Shown in pieces: positions 33,389 to 42,511 of a stretch of DNA of 44,575 bases. Under the pieces are notes generated by a model that was not told the origin of the DNA, did not search any database, and worked only from the letters and a program-made list of their open reading frames with translations. The stretch comes from JBFWYO01 sp050186335. Lineage in GTDB: Bacteria; Pseudomonadota; Alphaproteobacteria; Bin65. Position numbers and translations under genes: made by a program. The DNA lies in NCBI GenBank assembly GCA_050186335.1, contig JBFWYO010000032.1:1-44575 (forward strand), read 5' to 3'. The stretch's first letter is position 1; each line of letters starts with the position of its first letter.

Positions 33389-34297
33389 TTACTTCCGCTT
33401 GGCCAGCGGATGGTGGTTCTGCACCAGCGCCTTGAGCCGGTCGTCCTGGACATGGGTATAGATTTGCGTCGTCGCGATATCGGCGTGGCCGAGCATCTGC
33501 TGCACGCTGCGCAGATCGGCGCCGTGATTCAGCAGGTGCGTGGCGAACGCGTGCCGCAGCACGTGCGGCGAGACTTTCGCCGGATCGAGGCCGGCTTCGG
33601 CGGTGAGCTCCTTCAACAGCTGCGCGAACCGATGGCGCGTCAGGTGGCCCTTTTCGCCGCGCGACGGAAACAGATATTTCGACTCCTTGGCGCCGCCCAG
33701 GAAGCGCGACCGGATCGCCAGATAATCGACGATGGCGCCACGCGCCGGACCGGACAGCGGCACCATGCGTTCCTTGTTGCCCTTGCCGCGCACGACGATG
33801 AAACGCGGATCGCGCAGGACGACCGCGAGCGGCAGACTGACAAGTTCGGACACGCGCAAACCGGTGGCGTAGAGCAATTCGAGCAACGCGGTGAGCCGCA
33901 ACCCTTCCGCGCCGTCGCGCTTGCGCGCGGCGTCCAACAGCAAGCCGACCTGGGTTTCGTCGAGGATCTTCGGCAGGCTGCGTCCCTGGCGCGGCGCATC
34001 GATCACCGCGGTCGGATCGTCGGCGCGAAAATTCTCCGCGCATAGAAAGCGAAAGAACTGACGCAGCGCCGAAAGACGGCGCGCGCCGGTGCGCGGCGCC
34101 ATGCCGGCTTCGGACAGGCGCGCGACGTACGCGCGCACATCGTCCGCCGAGGCGCGTTCGGCGCTCGACTTTCCGCCGCGCGATTTCACGAAGGCGACGA
34201 AATCCTTGAGATCGTTTTCGTAGGCGGCAACGGTATTTGCCGCGGCGCCGCGCTCGGCGCGCAGCATTTCGAAGAAGGCTTCGATCCGCAGTGTCAT
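33389..34297 (-). CDS. xerD: tyrosine recombinase XerD
   Basis: XerD acts with XerC at dif to resolve chromosome dimers at division. The 302-residue protein has an N-terminal SAM-like DNA-binding domain (about 1-90) and a catalytic domain with all six active-site residues: Arg148 (GLRVSEL), Lys172 (GKGNKER), His245 and Arg248 (HVLRHAF), His271 (LGHADIATTQ) and Tyr280. The C-terminal tail is normal. The start follows the stop of the upstream exported-protein gene by one base, so they are probably co-translated. The gene order xerD next to aroK-aroB and accA is common in this group, so it is a housekeeping recombinase and not a phage integrase. Confidence 0.96.
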   Translation of the reverse strand: MTLRIEAFFEMLRAERGAAANTVAAYENDLKDFVAFVKSRGGKSSAERASADDVRAYVARLSEAGMAPRTGARRLSALRQFFRFLCAENFRADDPTAVIDAPRQGRSLPKILDETQVGLLLDAARKRDGAEGLRLTALLELLYATGLRVSELVSLPLAVVLRDPRFIVVRGKGNKERMVPLSGPARGAIVDYLAIRSRFLGGAKESKYLFPSRGEKGHLTRHRFAQLLKELTAEAGLDPAKVSPHVLRHAFATHLLNHGADLRSVQQMLGHADIATTQIYTHVQDDRLKALVQNHHPLAKRK

Positions 34298-34298
34298 C

Positions 34299-36332
34299 TC
34301 ATAGGCCGGCGGCGAGCGCCGCTTCCGTCGCCAACTGGCGCGCTTCGTCCTTCAAGCCCAGCCGCCGCAAAGCGACGATCGCCAAGTGCAGCACCGCCGG
34401 GTCCAGTCTGTCGGGCCGTTCGTCGCCGATGCCGCCGAGCACGACGAGCAGCGTCTCGCCGACCCGTCCCGCGTCGGCCGCCTGCTGCAGGTTGCGCCAA
34501 TCGCGCGGCGTCGTCGTAAGGCTGGCGGCGACCTCGGGCGGCACATGGCGGGCCCAGGCCGCGCGCAAAGCGGGATCGGCGATCTTGCCGTCGCCGACGG
34601 CGGCCATCAGCACGTACAGCAGCCGCACGCGATCATGCGCGCGTTCGCCCAGTTTGCCGGTTTGCAGCGCGACCCACGCGTCGAGATCGTCGGGCGACCA
34701 TTTGATCGAATCGCCGGCGGCGAGTTTCGCCACCGGCGCCAGCTGCGTGTACTGCTCGACGTTGCGAAACGCGGCTTTCTGCATGACGCGAAACCAGACC
34801 GTGGCCGCCAGCGGATCGCCGGCCAGGTAAAGCGTCCGCGCCACGTCGGCGGCGACCGGCGCGTGACGCGCATCCGCGGGCACATCCTTGAGCAAGGGCG
34901 CCGTGACACGCGCGACCATGACGGCGTCGCCCTTGGCACGCGCCAGCCGCCACCATGTCGCCAGATGGCCCAGGCGTTCGCCGATGTCCTTGCTGGCGGC
35001 AAGGCGCTGATAGTACGCGGCGCGCGCCGATGCGTCATAGGCCGGCAAGGTGAGCGCAAGCGACTTGAGCTGCGCCTCGGTCAATTTTTGCGCCGCATAC
35101 AATTCGGCCAGACGGGCGGGCGGCAAGGCGCCGATGGCGGCCGCGCGCTCGGCCAATTCAAGACGCAGCGCTGCCGGCTCGTTGCGCGCCAGGGCCACGG
35201 CGCGTATCGATGCCGCGGCGTTCAGCTTGTCGAGCGTGGCCGGCAGCGGCTGCTTCGAACGGGTCAGCAGCGCGATGTGCAGCGCGGTCGGATTCGGCAG
35301 CGCGGTCAATGTCGCGGTGCTCGCCTCCTGCTGCGCATCGATCAAAACAGCGAAAGCCTCGTCGGCTTCACGCACGTTGCGCTCGCGCAACAGACCCATC
35401 GCGAGCAGCGCCTTGTCGGTCTGGGCGGTCAGCGCGTAGCAGGCCGCGCGCGCTTGTTCGAGGAAGACCGTAACACCGGCCTTCATGTGAAGATCGACGG
35501 CGGCGCACGCGGCCTGCCGTTCGCCCAGCAGCAACAGGCCTTCGACCTCGACCTTGGCGCGGACATCGTCGCGTCCGCCCGGCTTGGCCTTCGCCAGCAG
35601 CGCCCGCAAATCCTCCAACGCGCCCATGGCGTACAGGCGCTCGGCGCGCAACGACAGGAAATTGTCGGCGGCGAGCAAGCCCTGCGGCGGCGGCGCGGAC
35701 GTCAGCAGCAGCCGCCGGGTCAGTTGGCGCACGGCGAGGCTGTTGCTGCGTGCCGGCAATTTACCGAACAGTCCGAGCACGCGATCGCGGCCGACACCGC
35801 GCCAGAGATCCGCCGGAAGGCCGCCCTTGCCCGGCTCGAGCGTACCGATTCCGGCCAGGCTGGGATCGGCCGGCGCGGCATCCGGCGCGGGACGAAGCGC
35901 GGGTTGCTGCGCCGCCGGCGGCGGTTCGGACCGTGGCTGCGGCTGAGGTTGCGCGGCGACCGGCGGCTCGGCGCGCGGCGGCGGCGGTTGCGCCGGCCGC
36001 GCGGTTTCGGGAACGGCCTGGATCGGCGGCAGCTCCTCGATGCGCACCGACTCGTCGATCTTGCCCGGCGGCGCGCCCGGATTTGCCGGATCGGCCAAGC
36101 GCGGGGTCGGCGGCGGTAGCGACGTATCCGGCCGTGTCGGGTTCACTTGGTCGGGCTGCTGCCCGGGCTCGAGCGGCTCCAACTTGATCGGCGGACCCAA
36201 CTGGCGGCGCGGCGATTCCTGCGCTAAGGCCGCCGTCGAGAGGCACGCTGCAACCAGCGCCGATGCCCACCAGGCGCGTCGCCATGCCGTGCCGCCGAAT
36301 GTGTAAACTTGTTGCGCCATTTGCCGGTGCAT
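34299..36332 (-). CDS. large exported protein of unknown function
   Basis: This 677-residue product is not recognised by name. It has a signal peptide (WWASALVAACLSTAALAQ, cleaved near residue 38), then a Pro-rich, probably disordered linker (about 45-165) with runs such as QPPPPRAEPPV. About 500 residues rich in Ala and Leu follow, with the look of helical solenoid repeats. No catalytic motif was seen. It sits between aroK and xerD and stops one base before xerD begins, in the operon position of a conserved exported protein. The start could also be 36320. Confidence is high for the gene and low for a role. Confidence 0.85.
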   Translation of the reverse strand: MHRQMAQQVYTFGGTAWRRAWWASALVAACLSTAALAQESPRRQLGPPIKLEPLEPGQQPDQVNPTRPDTSLPPPTPRLADPANPGAPPGKIDESVRIEELPPIQAVPETARPAQPPPPRAEPPVAAQPQPQPRSEPPPAAQQPALRPAPDAAPADPSLAGIGTLEPGKGGLPADLWRGVGRDRVLGLFGKLPARSNSLAVRQLTRRLLLTSAPPPQGLLAADNFLSLRAERLYAMGALEDLRALLAKAKPGGRDDVRAKVEVEGLLLLGERQAACAAVDLHMKAGVTVFLEQARAACYALTAQTDKALLAMGLLRERNVREADEAFAVLIDAQQEASTATLTALPNPTALHIALLTRSKQPLPATLDKLNAAASIRAVALARNEPAALRLELAERAAAIGALPPARLAELYAAQKLTEAQLKSLALTLPAYDASARAAYYQRLAASKDIGERLGHLATWWRLARAKGDAVMVARVTAPLLKDVPADARHAPVAADVARTLYLAGDPLAATVWFRVMQKAAFRNVEQYTQLAPVAKLAAGDSIKWSPDDLDAWVALQTGKLGERAHDRVRLLYVLMAAVGDGKIADPALRAAWARHVPPEVAASLTTTPRDWRNLQQAADAGRVGETLLVVLGGIGDERPDRLDPAVLHLAIVALRRLGLKDEARQLATEAALAAGL

Positions 36333-36539
36333 CTCCGTCGCCGCTTGGACAGCCCTACACTATCTGTGGCCGTATCGTTCAAACATTCCCGAGTGTCGCC
36401 GAACCAGCCGCCACGCCGCGGCACTACTGTTGGCCGACAACATCTATGCTAGGTTGCCGAGTATGGCGATATTACGGCCGCATCCACCTTTGGCAATATG
36501 CGGTGAATCGTCCACCAAATGTTGAGAAGCGCACCCCGA

Positions 36540-37136
36540 ATGAGTACCGTGCCACAAACCGAGTCCGCCGCATCGCCGCCGTTTCGTCCCGATCGGTCTA
36601 TCGTCCTGGTCGGGTTGATGGGCGCCGGCAAGAGCGCCATCGGCAAGCGGATCGCGCAGCAGCTGGGCCTGCCGTTCGTCGATGCCGACCTGGAGATCGA
36701 GGCGGCGGCCGGCTGCACCATCGAGGAGATTTTCCAACGCCACGGCGAAGCCGCGTTCCGCGACGGGGAGCGGCGCGTCATCGCGCGGCTGCTGGAGGGT
36801 CCGGTGCAGGTGCTGGCGACCGGCGGCGGAGCCTTCATGGACGCCGAGACGCGGGCGCGCACCCGCGCGCGCGCGGTTTCGGTTTGGCTTAAGGCGGATT
36901 TGGATACGCTGCTCGCGCGCACGGCTCGGCGCAGCAACCGGCCGCTGCTCAAGCGCGACGATCCGCGCAAGGTGCTCGAAGATCTCATGCTGATCCGGAA
37001 TCCGCATTACGAGACCGCGGATATCACGGTCGAAAGTACGGACAGCCCGCTGGCGGACACGGTCGCCAAGGTGATGCAGGAGCTCGAGCGCTATTTCACC
37101 GCCCGCACCCCGGCGGGCCGCGAGAGCGCCGCATGA
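36540..37136 (+). CDS. aroK: shikimate kinase
   Basis: AroK phosphorylates shikimate for chorismate synthesis. The 198-residue protein has Walker A GLMGAGKS (25-32), the shikimate-binding DADLEIEA region and RDGERRVIARLL. ATGGGAF marks the glycine-rich loop, and RNRPLL-like lid residues are RSNRPLLKRDDPR. The ATG at 36540 was chosen because the N-terminal extension from 36519 adds nothing to the family pattern. It overlaps aroB by four bases (ATGA), so the two are translationally coupled. It is divergent from the exported-protein gene. Confidence 0.95.
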   Translation: MSTVPQTESAASPPFRPDRSIVLVGLMGAGKSAIGKRIAQQLGLPFVDADLEIEAAAGCTIEEIFQRHGEAAFRDGERRVIARLLEGPVQVLATGGGAFMDAETRARTRARAVSVWLKADLDTLLARTARRSNRPLLKRDDPRKVLEDLMLIRNPHYETADITVESTDSPLADTVAKVMQELERYFTARTPAGRESAA

Positions 37137-38284
37137 CCAGCCCCGGCCTGGTGCGTCAGCAGCGCGACCCACACGCCCGCGTGCGCGTCGGACTCGGCAA
37201 CCGCGCTTACGAGATTATAGTCGGCGCCGGCGTGCTGGCGGAGACCGCGTCGCTCGCCGCCGCGTTCCTGCGCAAGCGCAAGATATTCGTCGTCACCGAC
37301 GAGACCGTAGCGCGGCATCACCTGACCGCCCTGGCCGGCTCGCTGACCGCGGGCGAGATCGAGCACGAAACCATCGTCCTGCCGGCCGGCGAGCAGACCA
37401 AATCTTTTGCCCATCTCGAGATTCTGCTCGACCGCCTGCTCGCCGGCGGGCTCGATCGCGGCTCGATGCTGATCGCGCTCGGCGGCGGCGTGATCGGCGA
37501 TCTGGCCGGATTCGCGGCCGCGATCGCCTTGCGCGGCGTCGATTTCATCCAGGCACCGACGACCCTGTTGGCCCAGGTCGACAGTTCGGTCGGCGGCAAG
37601 ACCGCCATCGATTCGCCGCACGGCAAGAACCTGATCGGCGCGTTCCATCAGCCGCGCCTGGTGCTGGCCGATACCGCCGCCCTGGCGACGCTGCCGCGGC
37701 GCGAGATGCTGGCCGGCTATGCCGAGATCGTCAAATACGGCTTATTGGGCGACCGGAAGTTCTTCGAATGGTGCGAGAGCAACGGCGCGCACGTGATCGG
37801 CGGCGACCGCGATGCCCTGACCCATGCCATCGTCACGTCGTGCCGGCACAAGTCGGCGATCGTCGAGGCCGACGAGCGCGAAGCCGGCCAGCGCGCGCTG
37901 CTCAACCTCGGTCACACGTTCGCCCACGCATTCGAAACCGAAACCGGCTATGGGGAAGCTTTGCTGCACGGCGAGGCCGTCGGCTTCGGCATGGTGCTGG
38001 CGTTCGAGCTCTCGCGCGCACTCGGACTGGCCCCGGCGGCCGATGTCGAACGCATCCGCGCGCATTTCCAATCGGTCGGGCTGCCGGTCTCGCCCAAAGT
38101 CGGCGCGCTGGCGGGCAGGAACTGGTCGATCGAGGCGCTGATCGCGCATATGCGCAAGGACAAGAAGGCGCTTGGCGGCAAGCTCACGTTCGTGCTGGCC
38201 CGCGGCATCGGCGACGCGTTCGTCGCGCGCGACGTCGACGAAGCGGCGGTTGTCCGGGTGCTGAGGGATGCGCTCGACGCCTGA
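37133..38284 (+). CDS. aroB: 3-dehydroquinate synthase
   Basis: AroB converts DAHP to 3-dehydroquinate with NAD+ and a divalent metal, the second step of the shikimate pathway. The 383-residue product has the NAD-binding GGGVIGDLAGFAAAI block, the catalytic region LLAQVDSSVGGKTAI and the metal-ligand motifs GHTFAHAFE and HGEAVGFGM. The length is normal. It is the second gene of the aroK-aroB unit. The CorC-like gene begins 72 bases downstream, so the same transcript may continue. Confidence 0.97.
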   Translation: MTSPGLVRQQRDPHARVRVGLGNRAYEIIVGAGVLAETASLAAAFLRKRKIFVVTDETVARHHLTALAGSLTAGEIEHETIVLPAGEQTKSFAHLEILLDRLLAGGLDRGSMLIALGGGVIGDLAGFAAAIALRGVDFIQAPTTLLAQVDSSVGGKTAIDSPHGKNLIGAFHQPRLVLADTAALATLPRREMLAGYAEIVKYGLLGDRKFFEWCESNGAHVIGGDRDALTHAIVTSCRHKSAIVEADEREAGQRALLNLGHTFAHAFETETGYGEALLHGEAVGFGMVLAFELSRALGLAPAADVERIRAHFQSVGLPVSPKVGALAGRNWSIEALIAHMRKDKKALGGKLTFVLARGIGDAFVARDVDEAAVVRVLRDALDA

Positions 38285-38356
38285 GACCGCCCGCCCGGGA
38301 ACCGACCATCGAATTCACGAATTATCGCTTTCGCGGCAACGTCGACGGATCATGTC

Positions 38357-39706
38357 ATGAACGCAGAAATCTGGATCTCGATTGCCATCGTGATCGTGTT
38401 GATGGCTCTTTCCGCATTCTTCTCCGGCTCCGAGACCGCGCTGACCGCGGCGTCGCGGCCGCGCATGCAGGAACTGGCGCGGCAAGGCGACCCGCGCGCG
38501 GCAACGGTCAACAATTTGCATGCGCGCATGGAGCGCATGATCGGCGCGCTGCTGCTCGGCAACAACGCGGTCAACATCGGTGCGTCTGCCCTGGCGACCG
38601 GCGTGTTCATCGGGCTGTTCGGCGAGAACGGCGTGATCTACGCGACCGCCGTGATGACCGTGCTCGTGGTGATCTTCTCGGAGGTCATGCCCAAGAGCTT
38701 TGCGATCAGCGATCCGGACCGGATCTCGCTCGCGGTCGCACCGATCATCCGGTTTTTGGTACGGGTCCTCGGGCCGCTGCTTGACGCCATACAATGGATC
38801 GTGCGCAGCGTTCTCGGATTATTCGGCGTTTCGACGAAGTCGGATTTCGGACTGGTCACCAGCGACGAGGAGCTGCGCGGCGTGATCTCGCTGCACAAGG
38901 GCGAACAACCCGAGATCAAGGCCGAGCGGCAAATGCTGCACAGCGTGCTCGATCTCGATGAAGTGGATATCGGCAAGATCATGACGCACCGCAGCGACCT
39001 GGTGCTGATCGACGTCGACGAAAAACCCGACCAGATCGTCCGCAAGGTCATGGACAGCCAATACACGCGCATTCCGCTGTACAGGAACAATCCGGAAAAC
39101 ATCGTCGGCATCCTGCACAGCAAGGATCTGTTCGAGGACCTGTTCCAGCGCAAGGGCGACATGACCGGGTTCGAGATAACTAAGATCGCCGGCCCGGCAT
39201 GGTTCGTGCCGGAAAAGACCTCGCTGCTCGAGCAATTGCGCGAGTTTCGCCGACGTCACGAACATCTCGCGGTGGTGGTCGACGAGTACGGCACGATGCA
39301 AGGCATCGTGACGCTCGAGGATCTGCTGGAGGAGATCGTCGGCGACATCTCCGACGAGCACGATCCGCGATTCAGGGGCACGCGCGGTGTGCGCGCGGCA
39401 CCCGACGGATCGTATCTCGTCAACGGCGACGTAACGGTGCGCGATCTCAATCGCCAGTTCGAATGGAACCTGCCGGACGAACCGGCATCCACGGTGGCCG
39501 GCCTGATCATGCATGAGGCAAGGCAGATTCCCGAGGTCGGCCAGGCGTTCGCGTTTCACGGCTTCCGCTTCGAGGTGACGCGGCGTCAAGGCTTGCAGAT
39601 CACCCAGGTGCGCATGTCCCGGCTCGGCGGGCCGGTCGCTGCAAGCGCCGGCGCTGGAACCAAACCGCCCGCTGCGCAACCAACCCCTGCGCCGCCGCGC
39701 GCTTGA
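38357..39706 (+). CDS. CNNM/CorC-type membrane protein with CBS domains
   Basis: The 449-residue product has an N-terminal four-helix CNNM (DUF21) membrane domain (about 1-190, beginning IVIVLMALSAFFSGSE). A pair of cytosolic CBS domains (about 205-330) and a C-terminal CorC_HlyC domain (about 345-430, with DGSYLVNGDVTVRDLN) follow. The family is linked to magnesium export and ion homeostasis; a direct transport role is inferred, not shown. The C-terminal 20 residues are Pro/Ala-rich. It lies just after aroB, an order seen in related genomes, and its end is 56 bases from the start of the DUF2889 gene. Confidence 0.93.
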   Translation: MNAEIWISIAIVIVLMALSAFFSGSETALTAASRPRMQELARQGDPRAATVNNLHARMERMIGALLLGNNAVNIGASALATGVFIGLFGENGVIYATAVMTVLVVIFSEVMPKSFAISDPDRISLAVAPIIRFLVRVLGPLLDAIQWIVRSVLGLFGVSTKSDFGLVTSDEELRGVISLHKGEQPEIKAERQMLHSVLDLDEVDIGKIMTHRSDLVLIDVDEKPDQIVRKVMDSQYTRIPLYRNNPENIVGILHSKDLFEDLFQRKGDMTGFEITKIAGPAWFVPEKTSLLEQLREFRRRHEHLAVVVDEYGTMQGIVTLEDLLEEIVGDISDEHDPRFRGTRGVRAAPDGSYLVNGDVTVRDLNRQFEWNLPDEPASTVAGLIMHEARQIPEVGQAFAFHGFRFEVTRRQGLQITQVRMSRLGGPVAASAGAGTKPPAAQPTPAPPRA

Positions 39707-39762
39707 CCGGCTGCGACAAGCGCCCCATCTTGCCGCCACTGCGTCGCCAGCCGGAGCCAGCC

Positions 39763-40362
39763 ATGCCTCTTTCGCCGCCGAAACCGCGCGAGCTTTTGCA
39801 TACGCGCAACGTCCAATGTCGCGGTTACGAGCGCGCCGACGGCTTGTGGGACATCGAAGGACATATCGTCGACACCAAAACCTACGCCTTCGAGAGCAGC
39901 TGGCGCGGTCAGGTGACGCCGGGCACGCCGGTGCACGAAATGTGGATCCGGCTGACCATCGACGACCGCATGGTGATCCGCGAAGTCGAAACCACCACGG
40001 ATGCCGGGCCGTTCCGCGTCTGCCCGGACATCACGCCCAATTTCAAGCGCCTCGAGGGCGAACGCATCGGTCCGGGCTTCACGCGGCGCGTGCGCGAACT
40101 GGTCGGCGGCCGCAACGGCTGCACGCACATCGTCGAGATGCTCGGCCAAGTCGCCACAACCGGATTCCAGACGCTCGTGCGCAAACGCGTGCGCGACGAA
40201 CAGGCCGCCAAGCAAGCGCGCGCGGCGCGCGCCGAGCCGCAGCCGGGCGACGCGCCGCCCGCGCCGCGGAAGAAGCCGATGATCATCGACACCTGCCACG
40301 CGCTCAGCAGCGAAGGCGAGATCGTCAAGAACGAATGGCCGGAGTTTTATACCGGGCGGTAA
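39763..40362 (+). CDS. DUF2889 family protein
   Basis: The 199-residue protein matches the DUF2889 pattern: RGYERADGLWDIEGHIVDTK, a middle block with PVHEMWIRLTIDD and DAGPFRVCPDI, and GPGFTRRVRELVGGRNGCTH. A charged Arg/Ala-rich insertion (about 145-170) precedes the conserved C-terminal DTCHALSSEGEIVKNEWP. Its function is unknown. Relatives occur near acyl-CoA and aromatic-acid genes, which is suggestive only. The start at 39763 has GGAG eight bases upstream and removes a Pro-rich stretch of about 20 residues. Confidence 0.85.
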   Translation: MPLSPPKPRELLHTRNVQCRGYERADGLWDIEGHIVDTKTYAFESSWRGQVTPGTPVHEMWIRLTIDDRMVIREVETTTDAGPFRVCPDITPNFKRLEGERIGPGFTRRVRELVGGRNGCTHIVEMLGQVATTGFQTLVRKRVRDEQAAKQARAARAEPQPGDAPPAPRKKPMIIDTCHALSSEGEIVKNEWPEFYTGR

Positions 40363-40464
40363 TCACGGGAGCTCATGCATCGACACGCTCGGCATGAGGG
40401 CGTCAACTGCGCAGGCGAAAAAATAAACCCTGCACCGCGAGCCGATCGATAAACCCGAAACCGG

Positions 40465-40740
40465 CTATCCTTTAACTTCCGACGGCGCCTGGGTCGTCAA
40501 CGCGAGCGCATGCACGCCGCCCGCGAGTTCCGCCTTGAGCAGCGCATAGACCATGCGCTGCCGTTCGACGCGCGATTTGCCCTCGAACGCGGACGACACG
40601 ACGGCGACGGAGAAATGCGTCTGGCCGCCCGGACGATGCCCGGCGTGGCCGGCGTGCTGGTGCGAATCGTCCGCGATGTCGAGCCGCTCGGGCGCCAAGG
40701 CGTCGGTGAGCTTCTGCCGGATAATCTCTGCGGTGCGCAT
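40465..40740 (-). CDS. bolA: BolA-family protein
   Basis: BolA proteins act with monothiol glutaredoxins in iron-sulfur and iron metabolism. The 91-residue product has the BolA fold: IRQKLTDALAPERLDI, then a His-rich HQHAGHAGH loop (unusually rich in His and Gly), THFSVAVVSSAFEGKS with the conserved surface and RQRMVYALLKAEL. The C-terminal His in GVHALAL is present. The ATG at 40740 gives the usual length. The ATG at 40779 is an upstream alternative. It is divergent from the DMT transporter gene. Confidence 0.93.
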   Translation of the reverse strand: MRTAEIIRQKLTDALAPERLDIADDSHQHAGHAGHRPGGQTHFSVAVVSSAFEGKSRVERQRMVYALLKAELAGGVHALALTTQAPSEVKG

Positions 40741-40850
40741 GACCAGGTTTCCGAAACGGGATGAATGGGGCGGCTGCAAGGTGTTATCGTCGGTGCTTCA
40801 AGTCAAGCCGGTGCCACTGCCGGCGGCCGCCGCAACCGACAGCAGTCCCC

Positions 40851-41783
40851 TTGACCAAAGCGCCCATCGTCGCCTCGCCGATCCTCAGCGCGCGCAGCGC
40901 TTACATCTTGCTCGGCTTGGTGATCGTGATCTGGGGCACCAACTGGCCGATCATGAAGAGCGCGCTCAATGTCGTGCCGCCCTTATGGTTCGCCTTCGGC
41001 CGCACGCTGATCGGCGCGCTCACGTTGATCGCCCTGCTGGCCTGGAAGGGCCAGTTGCGGCTCCCGCCGCGCCACGACCTGCCGGTCGTGTTCAGCGTCG
41101 GCTTCTTGCATCTGGCGCTGTTCCTCGGCTTCGTCAACATCGCCCTGCAGTTCGTCGGCGCGGGACGTTCGGCAATCCTGGCCTATACCACGCCGTTATG
41201 GGTGGTCCCCGGCGCCATCTGGTTCCTGGGCGAACGAATGACCAGATTGAAGGCCGCAGGCCTGGTTGCCGGCCTCGGCGGGCTGATCGTCTTGTTCAAC
41301 CCCGCGGCGCTCGATTGGAGCGATCGAAACGTCCTGATCGGCAACGGCCTGCTGCTCGTGGCGGCGCTGTTCTGGGCGGTCGCGATCGTGCATATCCGCG
41401 GCCACAAGTTCCAGTTGACCACGTTCCAATTGACGCCCTGGCAGCTGATCGTCGGCGGCGTGCCGTTGCTGATCGCGGCGCTGATCTTCGAGGATACCGG
41501 GCGGATCGTTTGGAACGGCGAAATGTGGTTTGCGCTGGCCTATAACGGTTTCCTGTCGACCGCGTTCGGCTATTGGGCGGCGGTGACGGTCAATCGGGCG
41601 ATTCCGGCCATTACCATGTCGCTGGGGATATTGGGCGTCCCGCTGGTCGGCCTGGTCACGGGCATTTTCTGGCTCGGCGAGGAGGCAGCCCCCAGTCTGA
41701 TGATAAGCCTGCTCCTGATCGGCCTCGGCCTGACCCTGGTCGCGTGGGCCGACCGGCCCGGCGCAAACATCCGAAGCCGTTGA
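40851..41783 (+). CDS. EamA/DMT-family transporter
   Basis: This ten-helix inner-membrane carrier has two EamA repeats. GLVIVIWGTNWPIMKSAL marks the first and LLLVAALFWAVAIVHIRG the second. Its substrate is unknown. A TTG at 40851 is the likely start, since it precedes the first helix by only about 15 residues. The ATG at 40761 gives a Cys/Arg-rich lead of 30 residues that overlaps the bolA promoter. An intrinsic terminator follows (41807-41840). Confidence 0.88.
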   Translation: MTKAPIVASPILSARSAYILLGLVIVIWGTNWPIMKSALNVVPPLWFAFGRTLIGALTLIALLAWKGQLRLPPRHDLPVVFSVGFLHLALFLGFVNIALQFVGAGRSAILAYTTPLWVVPGAIWFLGERMTRLKAAGLVAGLGGLIVLFNPAALDWSDRNVLIGNGLLLVAALFWAVAIVHIRGHKFQLTTFQLTPWQLIVGGVPLLIAALIFEDTGRIVWNGEMWFALAYNGFLSTAFGYWAAVTVNRAIPAITMSLGILGVPLVGLVTGIFWLGEEAAPSLMISLLLIGLGLTLVAWADRPGANIRSR

Positions 41784-41806
41784 TTCAATAGCGATTTTAT
41801 CATGGC

Positions 41807-41840
41807 GGAGCGGCATTGCGCCGCTCCTGCGGTGCTTGTT
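41807..41840 (+). terminator. terminator after the DMT transporter gene
   Basis: A perfect 8-bp stem, GGAGCGGC (41807-41814) with GCCGCTCC (41820-41827), has a five-base loop. A T-rich tract (CTTGTTTT) begins about nine bases after it. It lies 23 bases past the stop of the DMT gene and before the DnaJ-like gene. Confidence 0.6.
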
Positions 41841-41870
41841 TTGAGGCGCCCGACTGCCCATACTATTAAC

Positions 41871-42473
41871 ATGCGGAAGGCATCAGTTCAGGGTTTCGCC
41901 AAGCTGGCCGAGCGCGTCGGCGTCAAGGGTTCGCGCGGCCAGCGGCGGTGCGAGCACCCTGGCTGCGCCAGCGGGGGCGAGTTCCGTGCGCCGAAATCCC
42001 GCGACGACCTGAACTCGTTCTACTGGTTCTGCCTCGACCATGTCCGCCTGTATAACCAGGCGTGGAATTACTATGCCGGCATGGACCCGGCCGAAATCGA
42101 GGCCCAAATCCGCTTCGACACGGTCTGGCAACGGCCGACCTGGCCGCTCGGCGGCCGCGGCGCGCCCCGCTTCAGCGCCAGCGCCTATGCCGATCCTGCG
42201 GAGCATCTGCGCGACGGTTTCGCGTTCTTTGCCGACGAAGCCACCGAAACGGCGCGCGAGGGTTCGACGCCGCGGGCGCGCTCGCCGGAACAGAAGGCGC
42301 TCAATACGCTCGGCCTGTCGCCGCCGATCACCAAGGCCGCGCTGAAGAAGCGCTACAAGGACCTCGCCAAGCGCTTTCACCCCGACCGCAACAACGGCGA
42401 CAAGGCCGCGGAAGAGCAACTAAAAGAGATCAACGAGGCCTATACAATTTTGAAAAATTGGGTTACCGCGTAG
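41871..42473 (+). CDS. DnaJ-domain protein
   Basis: The 200-residue protein has an N-terminal region with CEHPGC (28-33) and FCLDH (53-57), which may bind a metal. A spacer follows, and then a C-terminal J domain (about 145-198) with the HPD triad at 170-172 (KRFHPDRNNG). J domains recruit and stimulate DnaK/HSP70. It is the gene usually found between bolA and cobS in this class. No ribosome-binding site is evident before the ATG at 41871; that start was kept because the N-terminus matches relatives. Confidence 0.9.
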   Translation: MRKASVQGFAKLAERVGVKGSRGQRRCEHPGCASGGEFRAPKSRDDLNSFYWFCLDHVRLYNQAWNYYAGMDPAEIEAQIRFDTVWQRPTWPLGGRGAPRFSASAYADPAEHLRDGFAFFADEATETAREGSTPRARSPEQKALNTLGLSPPITKAALKKRYKDLAKRFHPDRNNGDKAAEEQLKEINEAYTILKNWVTA

Positions 42474-42511
42474 GCCGCCTCCCCTCACCCCTGCCCGAGA
42501 AACGAATCTCA

